Made by a program: the position numbers and the translations under genes. A DNA stretch of 64,000 nt, taken from JAICKM01 sp050998805 (lineage in GTDB: Bacteria; Chloroflexota; Chloroflexia; QHBQ01; JAICKM01). A model generated the notes under the pieces. That model worked only from the letters and a program-made list of their open reading frames with translations. It ran no database searches and was not told the DNA's origin. Numbering within the stretch: the stretch's first letter is position 1; every line of letters begins with the position of its first letter. Location: contig JBPCPV010000056.1 of assembly GCA_050998805.1 (NCBI GenBank), positions 1 to 64,000 on the forward strand, read 5' to 3'. Of the stretch, positions 41,383 through 49,933 are shown piece after piece.

Positions 41383-42027
41383 ATGGCGAACCTGATCACC
41401 CTCGCTAGGCTCGTGCTGCTCTTTGCGACGGTCGGCCTGCTCTACCTCCACGAGACCTGGGCGGCGTTCGTGGCCGCCGCGCTCACGCTAGTTGTCTTCG
41501 TCAGCGACGCGCTCGACGGTTATGTGGCCCGCAAGCGTGGCCGCGCCGACACGGCGGGTGCCGTCTTCGACATAGCCGGAGACCGCGTGGTGGAGAACGT
41601 CTACTGGGTGGTCTGCGCCCACCTCGACCTCGTGCCGATCTGGGCACCCCTCGTGATGATCCTCCGCTCCTTCGCGGTGGACGCGGTGCGGACCCTCGCG
41701 CTCGCCGAGGGCAGGACGGCCTTCGGGGAAAAGACGATGATGCAGTCGAGAGTCGGCATCTGGCTCTCTGCCTCGCGCCTAAACCGCGCGCTCTACGGCG
41801 GGGCGAAGGTTGTGACGTTCGTCTACCTGATCCTCGAATATGCGCTCTTCCTCTGGGCAAAGCATGACCTGGCGCGCTTCGTGGGCTGGGACGCCAACTG
41901 GACGCTGATCATCGGCGTGGGCCAGCTTCTCGCGGGGTTCAGCGTCTTATATGGTCTGGCGCGAGGCGCGGTGGTTCTATACGATGCCCGCGGCTACTAC
42001 ATGCCTAAGCCGAAAGGAGCCGCGTAG
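41383..42027 (+). CDS. CDP-alcohol phosphatidyltransferase
   Basis: A 214-residue membrane enzyme with the CDP-OH-P signature DALDGYVARKRG followed by G-x3-D-x3-D (GAVFDIAGD). It transfers a phosphatidyl group from CDP-diacylglycerol to an alcohol such as glycerol 3-phosphate, inositol or inositol phosphate. Four to five helices. It is probably PgsA- or phosphatidylinositol-phosphate-synthase-like. Tightly linked to the acyltransferase upstream and the HAD gene downstream. Confidence 0.88.
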   Translation: MANLITLARLVLLFATVGLLYLHETWAAFVAAALTLVVFVSDALDGYVARKRGRADTAGAVFDIAGDRVVENVYWVVCAHLDLVPIWAPLVMILRSFAVDAVRTLALAEGRTAFGEKTMMQSRVGIWLSASRLNRALYGGAKVVTFVYLILEYALFLWAKHDLARFVGWDANWTLIIGVGQLLAGFSVLYGLARGAVVLYDARGYYMPKPKGAA

Positions 42028-42029
42028 CA

Positions 42030-42695
42030 GTGGCACCGCAGCCTGCCGTGATAGCAGCCGTCTTCGACGTTGACCGCACCCTGCTGCCGGGCACCACGAC
42101 CGAGAGGCTATTCATCCGCTACCTGTTCGGCAAGCGGGTACTCGGTTTGGGCACCCTCGCCCGCACGGCCGGCTACCTGCTGCGCGCCCTGCCCCGGATG
42201 AGCGCCCTCGAGGCTATCCGCCGCAACCGGGTCTACCTCGCGGGTCGCCCGGTCGCCCGCGTGAAGCCGATGGCCGTCCGCTGCTACGAGGAGGTCATCC
42301 GCCCACTGATGTCCGAGGCGGGGCGTGCCGCGGTCCGCGAGCACCGCGAGCAGGGCCACCTCACCGTGCTGCTCTCCGGTTCGCTCGACTTCCTGCTCGA
42401 ACCCCTACAGCGCGACCTCGGCGCCGACCATCTGATCTCGACCCACCTGGAGGAGGTCGGCGGGCGCTTCACCGGGCGGATCGAGGGCCTCTGGCCCTAC
42501 GGCGACACCAAAGCCGTCCTCGTGCGCCACTTCGCCGAGGCACATGGCGTCCACCTCGCCGCCAGCTACGCCTACGCGGACCACCCCAGCGACGAGTCGG
42601 TGCTGGCCCTCGTCGGCAACCCCACCGTGATCAACCCGCGCCCGAAAATGCAACAGATCGCGGAGAGGCGGCGGTGGCCGACGAAGACGTTCTAA
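42030..42695 (+). CDS. HAD-IB family phosphatase
   Basis: A 221-residue phosphatase. Motif I FDVDRTLLPGTT, motif II LLSGSLDF, Lys in GDTKAVLV, and motif IV YADHPSDESVL match the SerB-like HAD-IB class. It begins at GTG 42030, 2 nt after the phosphatidyltransferase stop, so it could dephosphorylate the phosphatidyl-alcohol phosphate made by that enzyme (for example PGP). This is a context-based guess. It is the last gene before the R–M cassette. Confidence 0.83.
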   Translation: MAPQPAVIAAVFDVDRTLLPGTTTERLFIRYLFGKRVLGLGTLARTAGYLLRALPRMSALEAIRRNRVYLAGRPVARVKPMAVRCYEEVIRPLMSEAGRAAVREHREQGHLTVLLSGSLDFLLEPLQRDLGADHLISTHLEEVGGRFTGRIEGLWPYGDTKAVLVRHFAEAHGVHLAASYAYADHPSDESVLALVGNPTVINPRPKMQQIAERRRWPTKTF

Positions 42696-42742
42696 GCTCG
42701 CGACGAGGCGCTGAGTTGCTCACTATTCCCACAACATTCGGT

Positions 42743-42772
42743 TTGACAGAGTATTCGGTTTTGGGATATAAT
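42743..42772 (+). promoter_or_regulatory. Consensus promoter of the methyltransferase
   Basis: TTGACA (42743–42748), 18 bp, TATAAT (42767–42772). The predicted start (+7) falls on the A of ATG 42779, so the mRNA would be leaderless. Confidence 0.85.
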
Positions 42773-42778
42773 GCCGCT

Positions 42779-44020
42779 ATGAAAAAGCCTACACTGGTGG
42801 ATTTATTTTGCGGGGCCGGCGGTATGAGTCATGGGTTTGAGCAAGCTGGGTTTTCGGTCCTGGCAGGGGTTGATTCAGATAAGGACTCAATTGCCACCTT
42901 TAGGATGAACCATATCGGGAGTCGAGCAATCCAAGCTGATTTAACAGAAATACGACCTGACAAGCTAGCTGATTTAATTAACATTCAACGAGGTTCCCTA
43001 GATTGTCTTGTTGGTGGACCCCCCTGCCAGGGATTCTCTCGGAATCGGGCGATTACCCACGAAAACGGCGAGTTTATTGATGACGAGCGGAATTATCTCT
43101 ACCGGTATTTTTTGGAGTGCGTTGCATATTTTCAGCCAAAGGTAGTTGTTATAGAAAATGTCCCGGAAATACTGATCAGAAACAACAAGAGCTTCTACAG
43201 TGAGGTTTTTGAGCGGTTTGAGAATCTTAAATACCATGCTGAGGCTAGGGTTCTTAATGCCGCTGACTATGGTGTACCACAGCATCGCCGGAGAGCATTC
43301 ATTCTAGCCGGCCGTGAAGGGCAGCCTGTTCCTTTTCCTGAGCCAACAACTTTACCTGGCCCACGGGCCGGTTATCGGACTCCTAACTCTCCGAAGTTTG
43401 TAGGAAGCGCGGCCTATGCACAGTCTATGTTTTCACATCTACCGATTGGACCCACAGTATGGGAAGCTATCAGTGACTTGTATCGGCAATATAGCGACAC
43501 AATTGACGGCAATTGCCAGTACGCAAGTGCGCCCGATTCAACTTATCAAAAAGCACGGCGCAACGGCAATAGTGAAGTGGCAAATCACTTCCCATGGCGT
43601 CTAACAGAAACACAACTACGCCGGATCCAATTACTAGGGCAGGGACAAGGGTTATTGCATCTTCCCGAAGAGCTAAAGACTAAAAACGGGTATGGAAGTG
43701 CCTATCGCCGGTTACAAGCTGACGCTCAAGCGTTAACTATTACCACCTGGATGTTTCACCCGGGTTCGGGAATGTTCACACATCCATATGAGGACCGGAT
43801 AATAACAGTCCGAGAAGCAGCTCGTTTACAATCGTTCCAAGACAGCTTTGTATTCTCAGGGAAATATCACTCTATGTGTCGCCAAGTGGGGAACTCTGTG
43901 GCTCCACTCGTTGCGTTGAATATAGGGAAAGCGCTTTTGCCTCTGTTCGGATACTCCGTCGAAGGCAATTCTCTTCAGACAGCGGCTTGTTACGGAACAG
44001 TTACTCTACGATCCGAGTGA
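42779..44020 (+). CDS. DNA cytosine-5 methyltransferase (type II M)
   Basis: A 413-residue m5C methyltransferase. Motif I LVDLFCGAGGMSHGFEQAGF, motif IV GGPPCQGFS (catalytic Cys about 83), motif VI VIENVPE, motif VIII QHRRRAFIL, and motifs IX–X REAARLQSF … QVGNSVAPLVA are all intact, with the target-recognition region between VIII and IX. It protects the host at a site not readable from sequence. GC content is visibly lower than in the flanking genes. It is convergent with the restriction gene (20-nt overlap at the 3' ends). Start ATG 42779 has no Shine–Dalgarno and is probably leaderless. Confidence 0.95.
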   Translation: MKKPTLVDLFCGAGGMSHGFEQAGFSVLAGVDSDKDSIATFRMNHIGSRAIQADLTEIRPDKLADLINIQRGSLDCLVGGPPCQGFSRNRAITHENGEFIDDERNYLYRYFLECVAYFQPKVVVIENVPEILIRNNKSFYSEVFERFENLKYHAEARVLNAADYGVPQHRRRAFILAGREGQPVPFPEPTTLPGPRAGYRTPNSPKFVGSAAYAQSMFSHLPIGPTVWEAISDLYRQYSDTIDGNCQYASAPDSTYQKARRNGNSEVANHFPWRLTETQLRRIQLLGQGQGLLHLPEELKTKNGYGSAYRRLQADAQALTITTWMFHPGSGMFTHPYEDRIITVREAARLQSFQDSFVFSGKYHSMCRQVGNSVAPLVALNIGKALLPLFGYSVEGNSLQTAACYGTVTLRSE

Positions 44021-44705
44021 TACCTTCCCGTGTGAAGAACGCGATCGTTTCCTCTAGATCGGCACGACGCCAATCAATATGGAATGGTTGCACAGTGGGC
44101 GATATGAGATAAACACCAAATAGCTGTGTACCGCTTCGATACCAGCGCAGCACAAGTGTGCCGTGCGCGTACCCCATCAGGCTATTTCTTGCGACGTTTG
44201 CCCAACGCCACTCCACTTCGTCTGGCTGGTAGAGGTGATAACGCTGTTGGAAAAAGACGAAGTTACGCTGAATGGGATCTCGAATTAGGAACCCAGCGCG
44301 TAAATCATCCACGGATTGTGCTCGCGCGCTCGATTGACAGAATCCGTTAAAGTGGTGAAGGATACTTTCTCCAAGCGCAGTGAGAGGACTATCAAGAGAA
44401 AGAGACTTATCTTTAAGAATATCACAGCGTTGAATCACGACCTCGAATGTTTCACCCGGTCGGACTCTCGAAGTGGCTACCTCGTGTGTTTTTAGGGACC
44501 AGCCGATGTTTCCACGTAACACATCAAACAGCAGTTTGCGAGTTTCGCGCCTGCCTGCGACAGCATTAGCGAACAGTTCCTCAAAGTATGCACCGGCAAG
44601 CGGGTAGGGTAGCGGGTATGCGTAATGAACCGCGAGCAACTTAACTAGACGCTCATGTTCATGCGGGAGCAGATCAGCGGGGACAGGGGCATCTGCAAAC
44701 ATCAT
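44001..44705 (-). CDS. Probable type II restriction endonuclease
   Basis: A 234-residue protein partnered with the C5 methyltransferase. A PD-(D/E)xK-like core may be present: YFEELFANAV, LLFDVLRGNIGWSLKTHEV, where D and K in FDVL…SLKT could supply catalytic residues. I do not recognise the exact family. Convergent overlap with the methyltransferase and a 4-nt overlap with the upstream XRE gene are the main grounds for the call. Confidence 0.72.
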   Translation of the reverse strand: MMFADAPVPADLLPHEHERLVKLLAVHYAYPLPYPLAGAYFEELFANAVAGRRETRKLLFDVLRGNIGWSLKTHEVATSRVRPGETFEVVIQRCDILKDKSLSLDSPLTALGESILHHFNGFCQSSARAQSVDDLRAGFLIRDPIQRNFVFFQQRYHLYQPDEVEWRWANVARNSLMGYAHGTLVLRWYRSGTQLFGVYLISPTVQPFHIDWRRADLEETIAFFTREGITRIVE

Positions 44706-44938
44706 GCGGAGCGTACATCGAAAAAGCTAAGATCTTTGCCATATAGTTCCGCAAGGACTGTGAGTTCTATAATATCGAGACGACGTTCTCCACTTTCACA
44801 TTTAGAGATAAAGGATTGTGGCTTGCCAACCCGAATCGCAGCCTCAGCTTGGGAAAGCCTAGCTGCCTCCCTGGCTTCACGGAGCCGCTGTGACAAAATC
44901 TTGTATTCGGGGCCGTGTTTCTGCGCGAATAGGCTCAT
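44702..44938 (-). CDS. XRE-family controller-type protein
   Basis: A 78-residue single-domain HTH protein (LREAREAARLSQAEAAIRVG; PQSFISKCESGERRLDIIEL). Size and position upstream of, and overlapping, the endonuclease gene fit a C protein, which delays endonuclease expression in newly infected hosts. An AT-rich segment with TATA-like words in both orientations lies at 44939–44952 and may contain its binding site. Confidence 0.82.
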   Translation of the reverse strand: MSLFAQKHGPEYKILSQRLREAREAARLSQAEAAIRVGKPQSFISKCESGERRLDIIELTVLAELYGKDLSFFDVRSA

Positions 44939-44946
44939 GGACTATA

Positions 44947-45705
44947 ATGTATATCAAGCCAGCCAATATCCCAAAAGAGGATAAGTGGAGAGAAATCCGT
45001 GGGGTTGCCCACAGGGGCGGCGCGGCCACGGCGCCGGAGAATACGCTCGCCGCCTTCCGGGGTGCGCTGGCTGCCGGAGTCTTCGCCTGGGAGATGGATG
45101 TGCAGCTCACCGCGGACGGGGCGCTCGCCGTCTTCCACGATGAGACACTCGACCGCACGACGGATGGCAGCGGGCCGCTTGCGGGGCGCACGCTCGCCGA
45201 GTTGAAGGCTCTAGACGCCGGGAGTTGGTTCGGTGCGCGCTGGGCAGGAGAACGCATCCCGACCCTTGAAGAGGTGATCGCCCTGGCGAAAACCGCGCCC
45301 GGCGGCGGGGCACGGCTGCTGATCGAGATCAAAAGCCCCCACCTCTACCCAGGCATCGAACGCCGCCTGCTCGCGGCGCTGGCCCAGCAGGACTACGCCG
45401 GGCCAGCGATGATCATGTCGTTCGACGGCGCGTCGCTCGTCCGCATGCGGAAGCTGGCACCACACTTGCCGCTCTGCCGTCTGCTCGCCGGGGGCGCGCT
45501 CTTCCCCGGCAGGCCGGCCGCGAACGCCGAGGTGATCGGCCCGTCCTGGCAGGCGGCGGCGCTGAACCCGATGCTTATCTTCAGTGCCCACCGTGCCCAG
45601 CGTCTGGTATATGCCTGGACGGTCAACGACCGGCGCGCCGCCCTCTGGCTCCGTCTCTGCGGTGTAGACGCGATCATCAGCGACCGGCTCGACCTTCTGA
45701 CGTAG
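44947..45705 (+). CDS. Glycerophosphodiester phosphodiesterase
   Basis: A 252-residue GDPD. AHRGG (catalytic His and substrate loop), EMDVQLT (metal Glu/Asp), VFHDETLDRTT, and LLIEIKSP are diagnostic. It hydrolyses glycerophosphodiesters from lipid turnover, fitting the neighbouring lipid genes. The first ~17 residues before VAHRGG come from AT-rich cassette DNA, and the ATG overlaps a TATAAT-like word (44943–44948), so the ancestral 5' end may have been replaced by the R–M insertion. The 3' end overlaps the convergent dehydrogenase gene by 29 nt. Confidence 0.88.
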   Translation: MYIKPANIPKEDKWREIRGVAHRGGAATAPENTLAAFRGALAAGVFAWEMDVQLTADGALAVFHDETLDRTTDGSGPLAGRTLAELKALDAGSWFGARWAGERIPTLEEVIALAKTAPGGGARLLIEIKSPHLYPGIERRLLAALAQQDYAGPAMIMSFDGASLVRMRKLAPHLPLCRLLAGGALFPGRPAANAEVIGPSWQAAALNPMLIFSAHRAQRLVYAWTVNDRRAALWLRLCGVDAIISDRLDLLT

Positions 45706-46993
45706 CGCCCGTCAGCGCCCGCCGCGTGTCTACCGCCAGGCGGGAGAGCGCGCGCACCTGCGCCCAATCGTAGCTGCTGTGGTCGGTGGCTATCACCACG
45801 CAGTCTGCGGCAGACAGGGCGGCAGGTAGGTCGGTGATGCTGGTCATTTCCATCCCCTCGTGGTGGAACCACGGCACATGCGGGTCGTGGTAGCTGACGT
45901 GCGCCCCCTTTTCTTCGAGCAGATGTATGATGTCGAGCGCAGGCGACTCGCGCACATCGCTCACGTCGCGTTTGTACGCCACCCCCAGCAACAGGATCGC
46001 GCTCCCCTTCACCGGTTTGCCGGCGTCATTGAGCGCGTCCTGCACCTTCTGCGCCCAGTAGCGGGGCATCGTCGTGTTCACTTCGCTTGCAAGCTCGATG
46101 AAGCGGGCGTTGTAGTTCAGCGTCTTCAGCTTCCAGCTCAGGTAGAGCGGGTCAATCGGGATGCAGTGGCCCCCGAGGCCGGGACCGGGCGTGAACTTCA
46201 TGAAGCCGAACGGCTTGGTGGCCGCAGCGTCAATGATCTCCCAAACGTCGAGGCCGAGTTTGTCCGACATGAGCAGCATTTCGTTGATCAGCCCGATGTT
46301 CACCGCCCGGAAGGTGTTCTCGAGCAGCTTCACCATCTCAGCCGCCTCGGTGGAGGAGACGGGCACCAGGGTTTCGATTGCCGCCGAGTAGTAGGCGACG
46401 GCTACCTCCAGGCAGGCCGGGGTCACGCCGCCGATCACCTTCGGCGTCGTGCGCGTGGTGTAGTCGGTGCGGCCCGGGTCCACCCGCTCCGGCGAAAAGG
46501 CCAGAAAAAAATCTTCGCCCACGCTCAGGCTGTGGCCGGAGCCGACCAACAACGGCAGCACCACCTCCGTCGTCGTGCCAGGGTAAGAGGTTGACTCCAA
46601 GACGACCGCCATGCCGGGGTGCAGGTAGCGCGCGACCTCGGTGGCCGCGCGGACGATATACGAGATGTCGGGGTCGCCGGTCTTGCCGAGTGGCGTCGGC
46701 ACGCAAATCGAGACCGCGTCGCAGGCGCGCAGCGCCTCAAAATCCTCGGTAGCATCGAGCCTGCCCCGTTCTACCAGCGCGGCGACATTCGCCGAAGGCA
46801 CGTCTTCGATGTAAGATTCGCCACGCCCGACGGCCTCGACCTTCCGGCGGTCGAGGTCGATCCCGGTGACACGGTAGCCTGCCTCCGCGAAGGCGACCGC
46901 CAGCGGCAGGCCGACGTAGCCGAGGCCGATGATCGCGACATGGGCATTTCGGCGATGGAACTTATCAAGAAGCTGGGAACGATACTCGGTCAT
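45677..46993 (-). CDS. Nucleotide-sugar (UDP-sugar) dehydrogenase
   Basis: A 438-residue UDP-GlcNAc/ManNAc 6-dehydrogenase of the WbpA/WecC class. NAD-binding GLGYVGLPLAVAFAEAGY, ESTSYPGTT, the central TEAAEMVKLLENTFRAVNIG and the catalytic Cys in GLGGHCIPIDP are all present. The product is a UDP-uronic acid for cell-surface polysaccharide. The 5' end overlaps the glycosyltransferase gene stop by 29 nt, implying one operon. Confidence 0.93.
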   Translation of the reverse strand: MTEYRSQLLDKFHRRNAHVAIIGLGYVGLPLAVAFAEAGYRVTGIDLDRRKVEAVGRGESYIEDVPSANVAALVERGRLDATEDFEALRACDAVSICVPTPLGKTGDPDISYIVRAATEVARYLHPGMAVVLESTSYPGTTTEVVLPLLVGSGHSLSVGEDFFLAFSPERVDPGRTDYTTRTTPKVIGGVTPACLEVAVAYYSAAIETLVPVSSTEAAEMVKLLENTFRAVNIGLINEMLLMSDKLGLDVWEIIDAAATKPFGFMKFTPGPGLGGHCIPIDPLYLSWKLKTLNYNARFIELASEVNTTMPRYWAQKVQDALNDAGKPVKGSAILLLGVAYKRDVSDVRESPALDIIHLLEEKGAHVSYHDPHVPWFHHEGMEMTSITDLPAALSAADCVVIATDHSSYDWAQVRALSRLAVDTRRALTGATSEGRAGR

Positions 46994-48347
46994 GAGTTAA
47001 GATCCTTTCGCGCCAGGCGGACCAAGCACAGTAGCAGAGGGTCGGCAGGAAAACAACTGCCGCAGCGTAATATTGGAGGACGCCCGGAGGGCTTGTCTCT
47101 CCTGGTGTCATAGAAGCCACTCCATAGAACAGGGTGCCGCCGAAGGCGAGGAAGAGCAGCGCGTTCCGCAGCCGACCTCTCGGCAGCAGCGCCGACACCG
47201 GCACCAAGGCGGCGATGTACCACGGCTGGAACCATGACGCCGCGACGACCAGGTAGCTGAACATCACCAGCCCCCATACGTGGATAAGGCTGCCGAAGTC
47301 CCGCACCCGCAGGCTCAGGGCCGCAGCCAATGCACCCCAGATCACCAGCGACCCGTACCAGACCGGCAACCGCACATTCTCCAACGCTTGCCTCCAGGTC
47401 AGGTCGGCGGGGACGAGGACGCCACGCAGGCTCATTTCGATGTAGGTCAACAGGTCGCGCACAACCAAAGCAGGCGAGTTTGTGGAGAAGCCGATGAGCG
47501 GGTTCTTCAAGATCGCCTGGGGCAGCGCCGGATCGGCGTATGGGATATAGGCCACCAGACAGATTGCCGCCGAGATACCGAGCGCCGCACTGAGCCTCCG
47601 GGCAGCCGCAACCCTGCCGGCGCTGCTATAAGCGAGCAGCACGAGATATGGAGGAAGCAGGAAAAACCCGGTCAGCTTGACCAGGCCGCCCAGCACCAAC
47701 ACCCCGACGGCGAGCGGCCATGCTCCCCGCAGGTGCAGCCACACCGCGCCAAGCAGAAGCACGACCAGCAGCATGTCGTTGTGCCCGTTGCTCACCATCT
47801 CGATCAGCAGCAGGGGGCAGAGCGCGAACAGCGCCGCCGCCTCGGTACGCCTCCCAGCCGTCCACTTCAGCTCCCCGGTGATCTTCCAGAGCAGCCCCAC
47901 GCTGACCGCCATCAGCGCGAGGTTCGTGCCCTTGTAGAGCAGCGCGTACACCTGGGCCGTGCCGCCGAAACTCTCAGCGACAAGCCCCACCAGCCGGGTG
48001 ACGGCCTGCCAGACAGGGCCGTAGGTGCTGACTTGGTCGCGCCAGGGGGTGAGCGCCGCGAGAGGGTCGCTACCCATCGTGCTCGCCGGCAGCACAAGCG
48101 GGTTGAGACCGTAGAGCACCTGCATCCGGCTCTGGCTGCCGTACAAGTAGACATCGGACGAGAAGGGGCCGGGCCAGACAAGGAGCAGCCCGCCGAGCGC
48201 GAGCATCCCGCCGCAGATCGCCAGGCAGTGCCTTCCGGCTTGCGCCGGAGCCTGGGCGCCCGCAGTGCGCGCCCACCGCGAAGCCGCCAGGTAGCCGATC
48301 CACAGCAACCCGATCAGCCCCAGGTAGATCGCATGTTCCGCCATCAA
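46965..48347 (-). CDS. Polyprenyl-phosphate-dependent glycosyltransferase (membrane)
   Basis: A 460-residue protein with about 11–12 helices and an early Asp motif FSSDVYLYGSQSRM in the first extracytoplasmic loop. The layout resembles GT87/DUF2029 and MptA/MptB-type alpha-mannosyltransferases that use polyprenyl-phosphate mannose. With the UDP-sugar dehydrogenase and phosphatidyltransferase it suggests assembly of a glycolipid or lipoglycan. Donor and acceptor are inferred, not shown. Confidence 0.8.
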   Translation of the reverse strand: MMAEHAIYLGLIGLLWIGYLAASRWARTAGAQAPAQAGRHCLAICGGMLALGGLLLVWPGPFSSDVYLYGSQSRMQVLYGLNPLVLPASTMGSDPLAALTPWRDQVSTYGPVWQAVTRLVGLVAESFGGTAQVYALLYKGTNLALMAVSVGLLWKITGELKWTAGRRTEAAALFALCPLLLIEMVSNGHNDMLLVVLLLGAVWLHLRGAWPLAVGVLVLGGLVKLTGFFLLPPYLVLLAYSSAGRVAAARRLSAALGISAAICLVAYIPYADPALPQAILKNPLIGFSTNSPALVVRDLLTYIEMSLRGVLVPADLTWRQALENVRLPVWYGSLVIWGALAAALSLRVRDFGSLIHVWGLVMFSYLVVAASWFQPWYIAALVPVSALLPRGRLRNALLFLAFGGTLFYGVASMTPGETSPPGVLQYYAAAVVFLPTLCYCAWSAWRERILTHDRVSFPAS

Positions 48348-48379
48348 AAACCCTTCCTACCTCGCCATTGTACCATAAG

Positions 48380-48560
48380 TAAGTTGTCAGCTTTCAGCCG
48401 TCAGCTGTCAGCTAAGAGAATAGAGCGGCATGGAGTCTGCTCTGGCGTACGCGTTCATCAGAATAATAGTGGGTGTGGGGCCGAGATTCTTCGCTGCGCT
48501 CAGAATGACAGTGGTGAGCTAGAATGACAGTGGTGGGCTAGAATGATAGTGTTATTCAGC
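48380..48560 (+). repeat. Heptamers, REP-like unit and short tandem repeats
   Basis: CAGCTTT/CAGCCGT heptamers (about 48387–48415), the REP-like 28-mer at 48483–48511, and its 3' part then repeated twice more (TAGAATGACAGTGGTGGGC type) to 48550. Confidence 0.8.
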
Positions 48561-48579
48561 ATAAAAGGAGCAACCCGAC

Positions 48580-48864
48580 ATGGCATGGATCTATACGCAC
48601 CACAAGGTGCAGGACTATAACGAGTGGAAGGGCGTCTACGACCGGACCGCCGAGTATAAGCGCCACCAGGGCTGGAAGCGCTACCGTATCTTCCAGGTCG
48701 CAGGCAGCCGCAACGACCTGATCGTGATGGAGCAGTTCAACACTGTCGAGCAGGCCCGCGACTACGCTGCCTCGGACTATCTCCGCCAAGCCTTCGAGCA
48801 AGAGGGCGTAGTCCCGCCCGCCGAGGTGCTGATCCTCGACGGCATCGAAGAAGGCCCGGCGTGA
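48580..48864 (+). CDS. Small dimeric alpha/beta-barrel-like protein
   Basis: A 94-residue protein, MAWIYTHHKVQDYNEWKGVYD, with VMEQFNTVEQARDYAASDYL, typical of the ABM/cyclase-like ferredoxin-fold superfamily that includes monooxygenases and stress-response proteins. AAAAGGAG precedes the ATG. No catalytic residues can be assigned. Convergent with the FabL-like gene. Confidence 0.72.
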   Translation: MAWIYTHHKVQDYNEWKGVYDRTAEYKRHQGWKRYRIFQVAGSRNDLIVMEQFNTVEQARDYAASDYLRQAFEQEGVVPPAEVLILDGIEEGPA

Positions 48865-48873
48865 CGCGCGGTT

Positions 48874-49677
48874 TTAACCGACGATGTCCTCGCCGCCGTC
48901 CACCTGCATCACGTTGCCGGTGGCCCACTGCGAACCAGGCCCCGCCCACATCACGATGAACTTCGCTATGTCTTCGGGGGTCGTCAGCCGTCCGCTCGGA
49001 TTGCGCGCCAGCGCCGCCTCGGCGATCTTCTCACTGCCGGGTATCCGCCGCAGCGCCGGGGTATCCGTCACGCCTGCGAGGATGGCGTTCGCCGTGACGC
49101 CAGCCGGTGCCAGCTCCATAGCCAGTTGGCGGATGTGCGACTCGAGCGACGCCTTCGCCGCCGAGACGGCACCGTAGGTCGGGATGACGCGGTGGCCGCC
49201 GGCGCTGGTCATCGCCAAGATACGGCTGCCCCGCCGCAGCATGTTGCGCGCAACTAGATCCTGCGTCCAATAGACAAGGCTGTGCGCCATCACGTCGAGC
49301 GTCATGTCAACCTGCTTCTGGGTGATCAGGCTCCGACCTTCCTCTGCGCTCACCAGAGGCTGCAAGGTGCCGAAGGCCAGCGAGTGCAGGAGCACGCGGA
49401 AGCCGCCGCCCCCCAGCCGCCCTTCCATCGCGTCCAGCACCTCTTTGCGCTTCTCCGCGTCGGCAGCGTTGACGTTGAAGAAGGCCGACTCGTGCCCCGC
49501 TGCCTTCACCTGATCAAAGATCGCATCCGCCCCTTCCATCCGTGATCGCATGTCGAGATGCACCCCGCACACATTGAACCCCGCCTCGGCGAGCGCGATA
49601 GCCGCTGCTCCCCCGAAGCCGCTGGACGCCCCAAGCACGAGCACCCAGCGTGTATCTTCTAGTTTTTCCTCTGCCAT
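48874..49677 (-). CDS. SDR oxidoreductase, FabI/FabL-like enoyl-ACP reductase
   Basis: A 267-residue short-chain dehydrogenase. Cofactor-binding LGASSGFGGAAAIALAEAG, LLHSLAFG (FabI-like HSLAF), and catalytic Tyr/Lys in YGAVSAAKASLESH (Y-x6-K) are intact; the Y-x6-K spacing is that of enoyl-ACP reductases and FabL. It would reduce trans-2-enoyl-ACP in fatty acid synthesis. The C-terminal NVMQVDGGEDI is typical. A general SDR role cannot be excluded. Confidence 0.85.
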   Translation of the reverse strand: MAEEKLEDTRWVLVLGASSGFGGAAAIALAEAGFNVCGVHLDMRSRMEGADAIFDQVKAAGHESAFFNVNAADAEKRKEVLDAMEGRLGGGGFRVLLHSLAFGTLQPLVSAEEGRSLITQKQVDMTLDVMAHSLVYWTQDLVARNMLRRGSRILAMTSAGGHRVIPTYGAVSAAKASLESHIRQLAMELAPAGVTANAILAGVTDTPALRRIPGSEKIAEAALARNPSGRLTTPEDIAKFIVMWAGPGSQWATGNVMQVDGGEDIVG

Positions 49678-49824
49678 GACCTACATCCCCCTTTGCTAGC
49701 TCCGAAACCCGCCGCGCTCTGGGCGGCCCGACCATTATACCCGCGCCGGTATCCGCGCGCAAGGTGCATCTCCGACATCCGCCCGCGAAAGAGCCGTCTA
49801 AAGACCGATCTCAGCAATAACTGC

Positions 49825-49854
49825 TTGCCCTGCACATACCCAATCGGGTATAAT
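49825..49854 (+). promoter_or_regulatory. Promoter with embedded palindrome upstream of rodZ-like gene
   Basis: TTGCCC (49825–49830), 18 bp, TATAAT (49849–49854). TACCCAATCGGGTA (49837–49850) is an inverted repeat within the spacer. The rest of the 49678–49824 gap holds nothing I can support. Confidence 0.65.
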
Positions 49855-49933
49855 GTCAGTTGGCTTACACAAGGGTCCGTTAGAGGCTGTTAAGGTTCGT
49901 TTCGTCCGAATATGCTGGATTGGGAGAATATTT

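Noticed and set aside
44446..44457. A third parS-like site (ATGTTTCACCCG)
   Set aside because: Only one half-site matches, and it lies inside the restriction gene.
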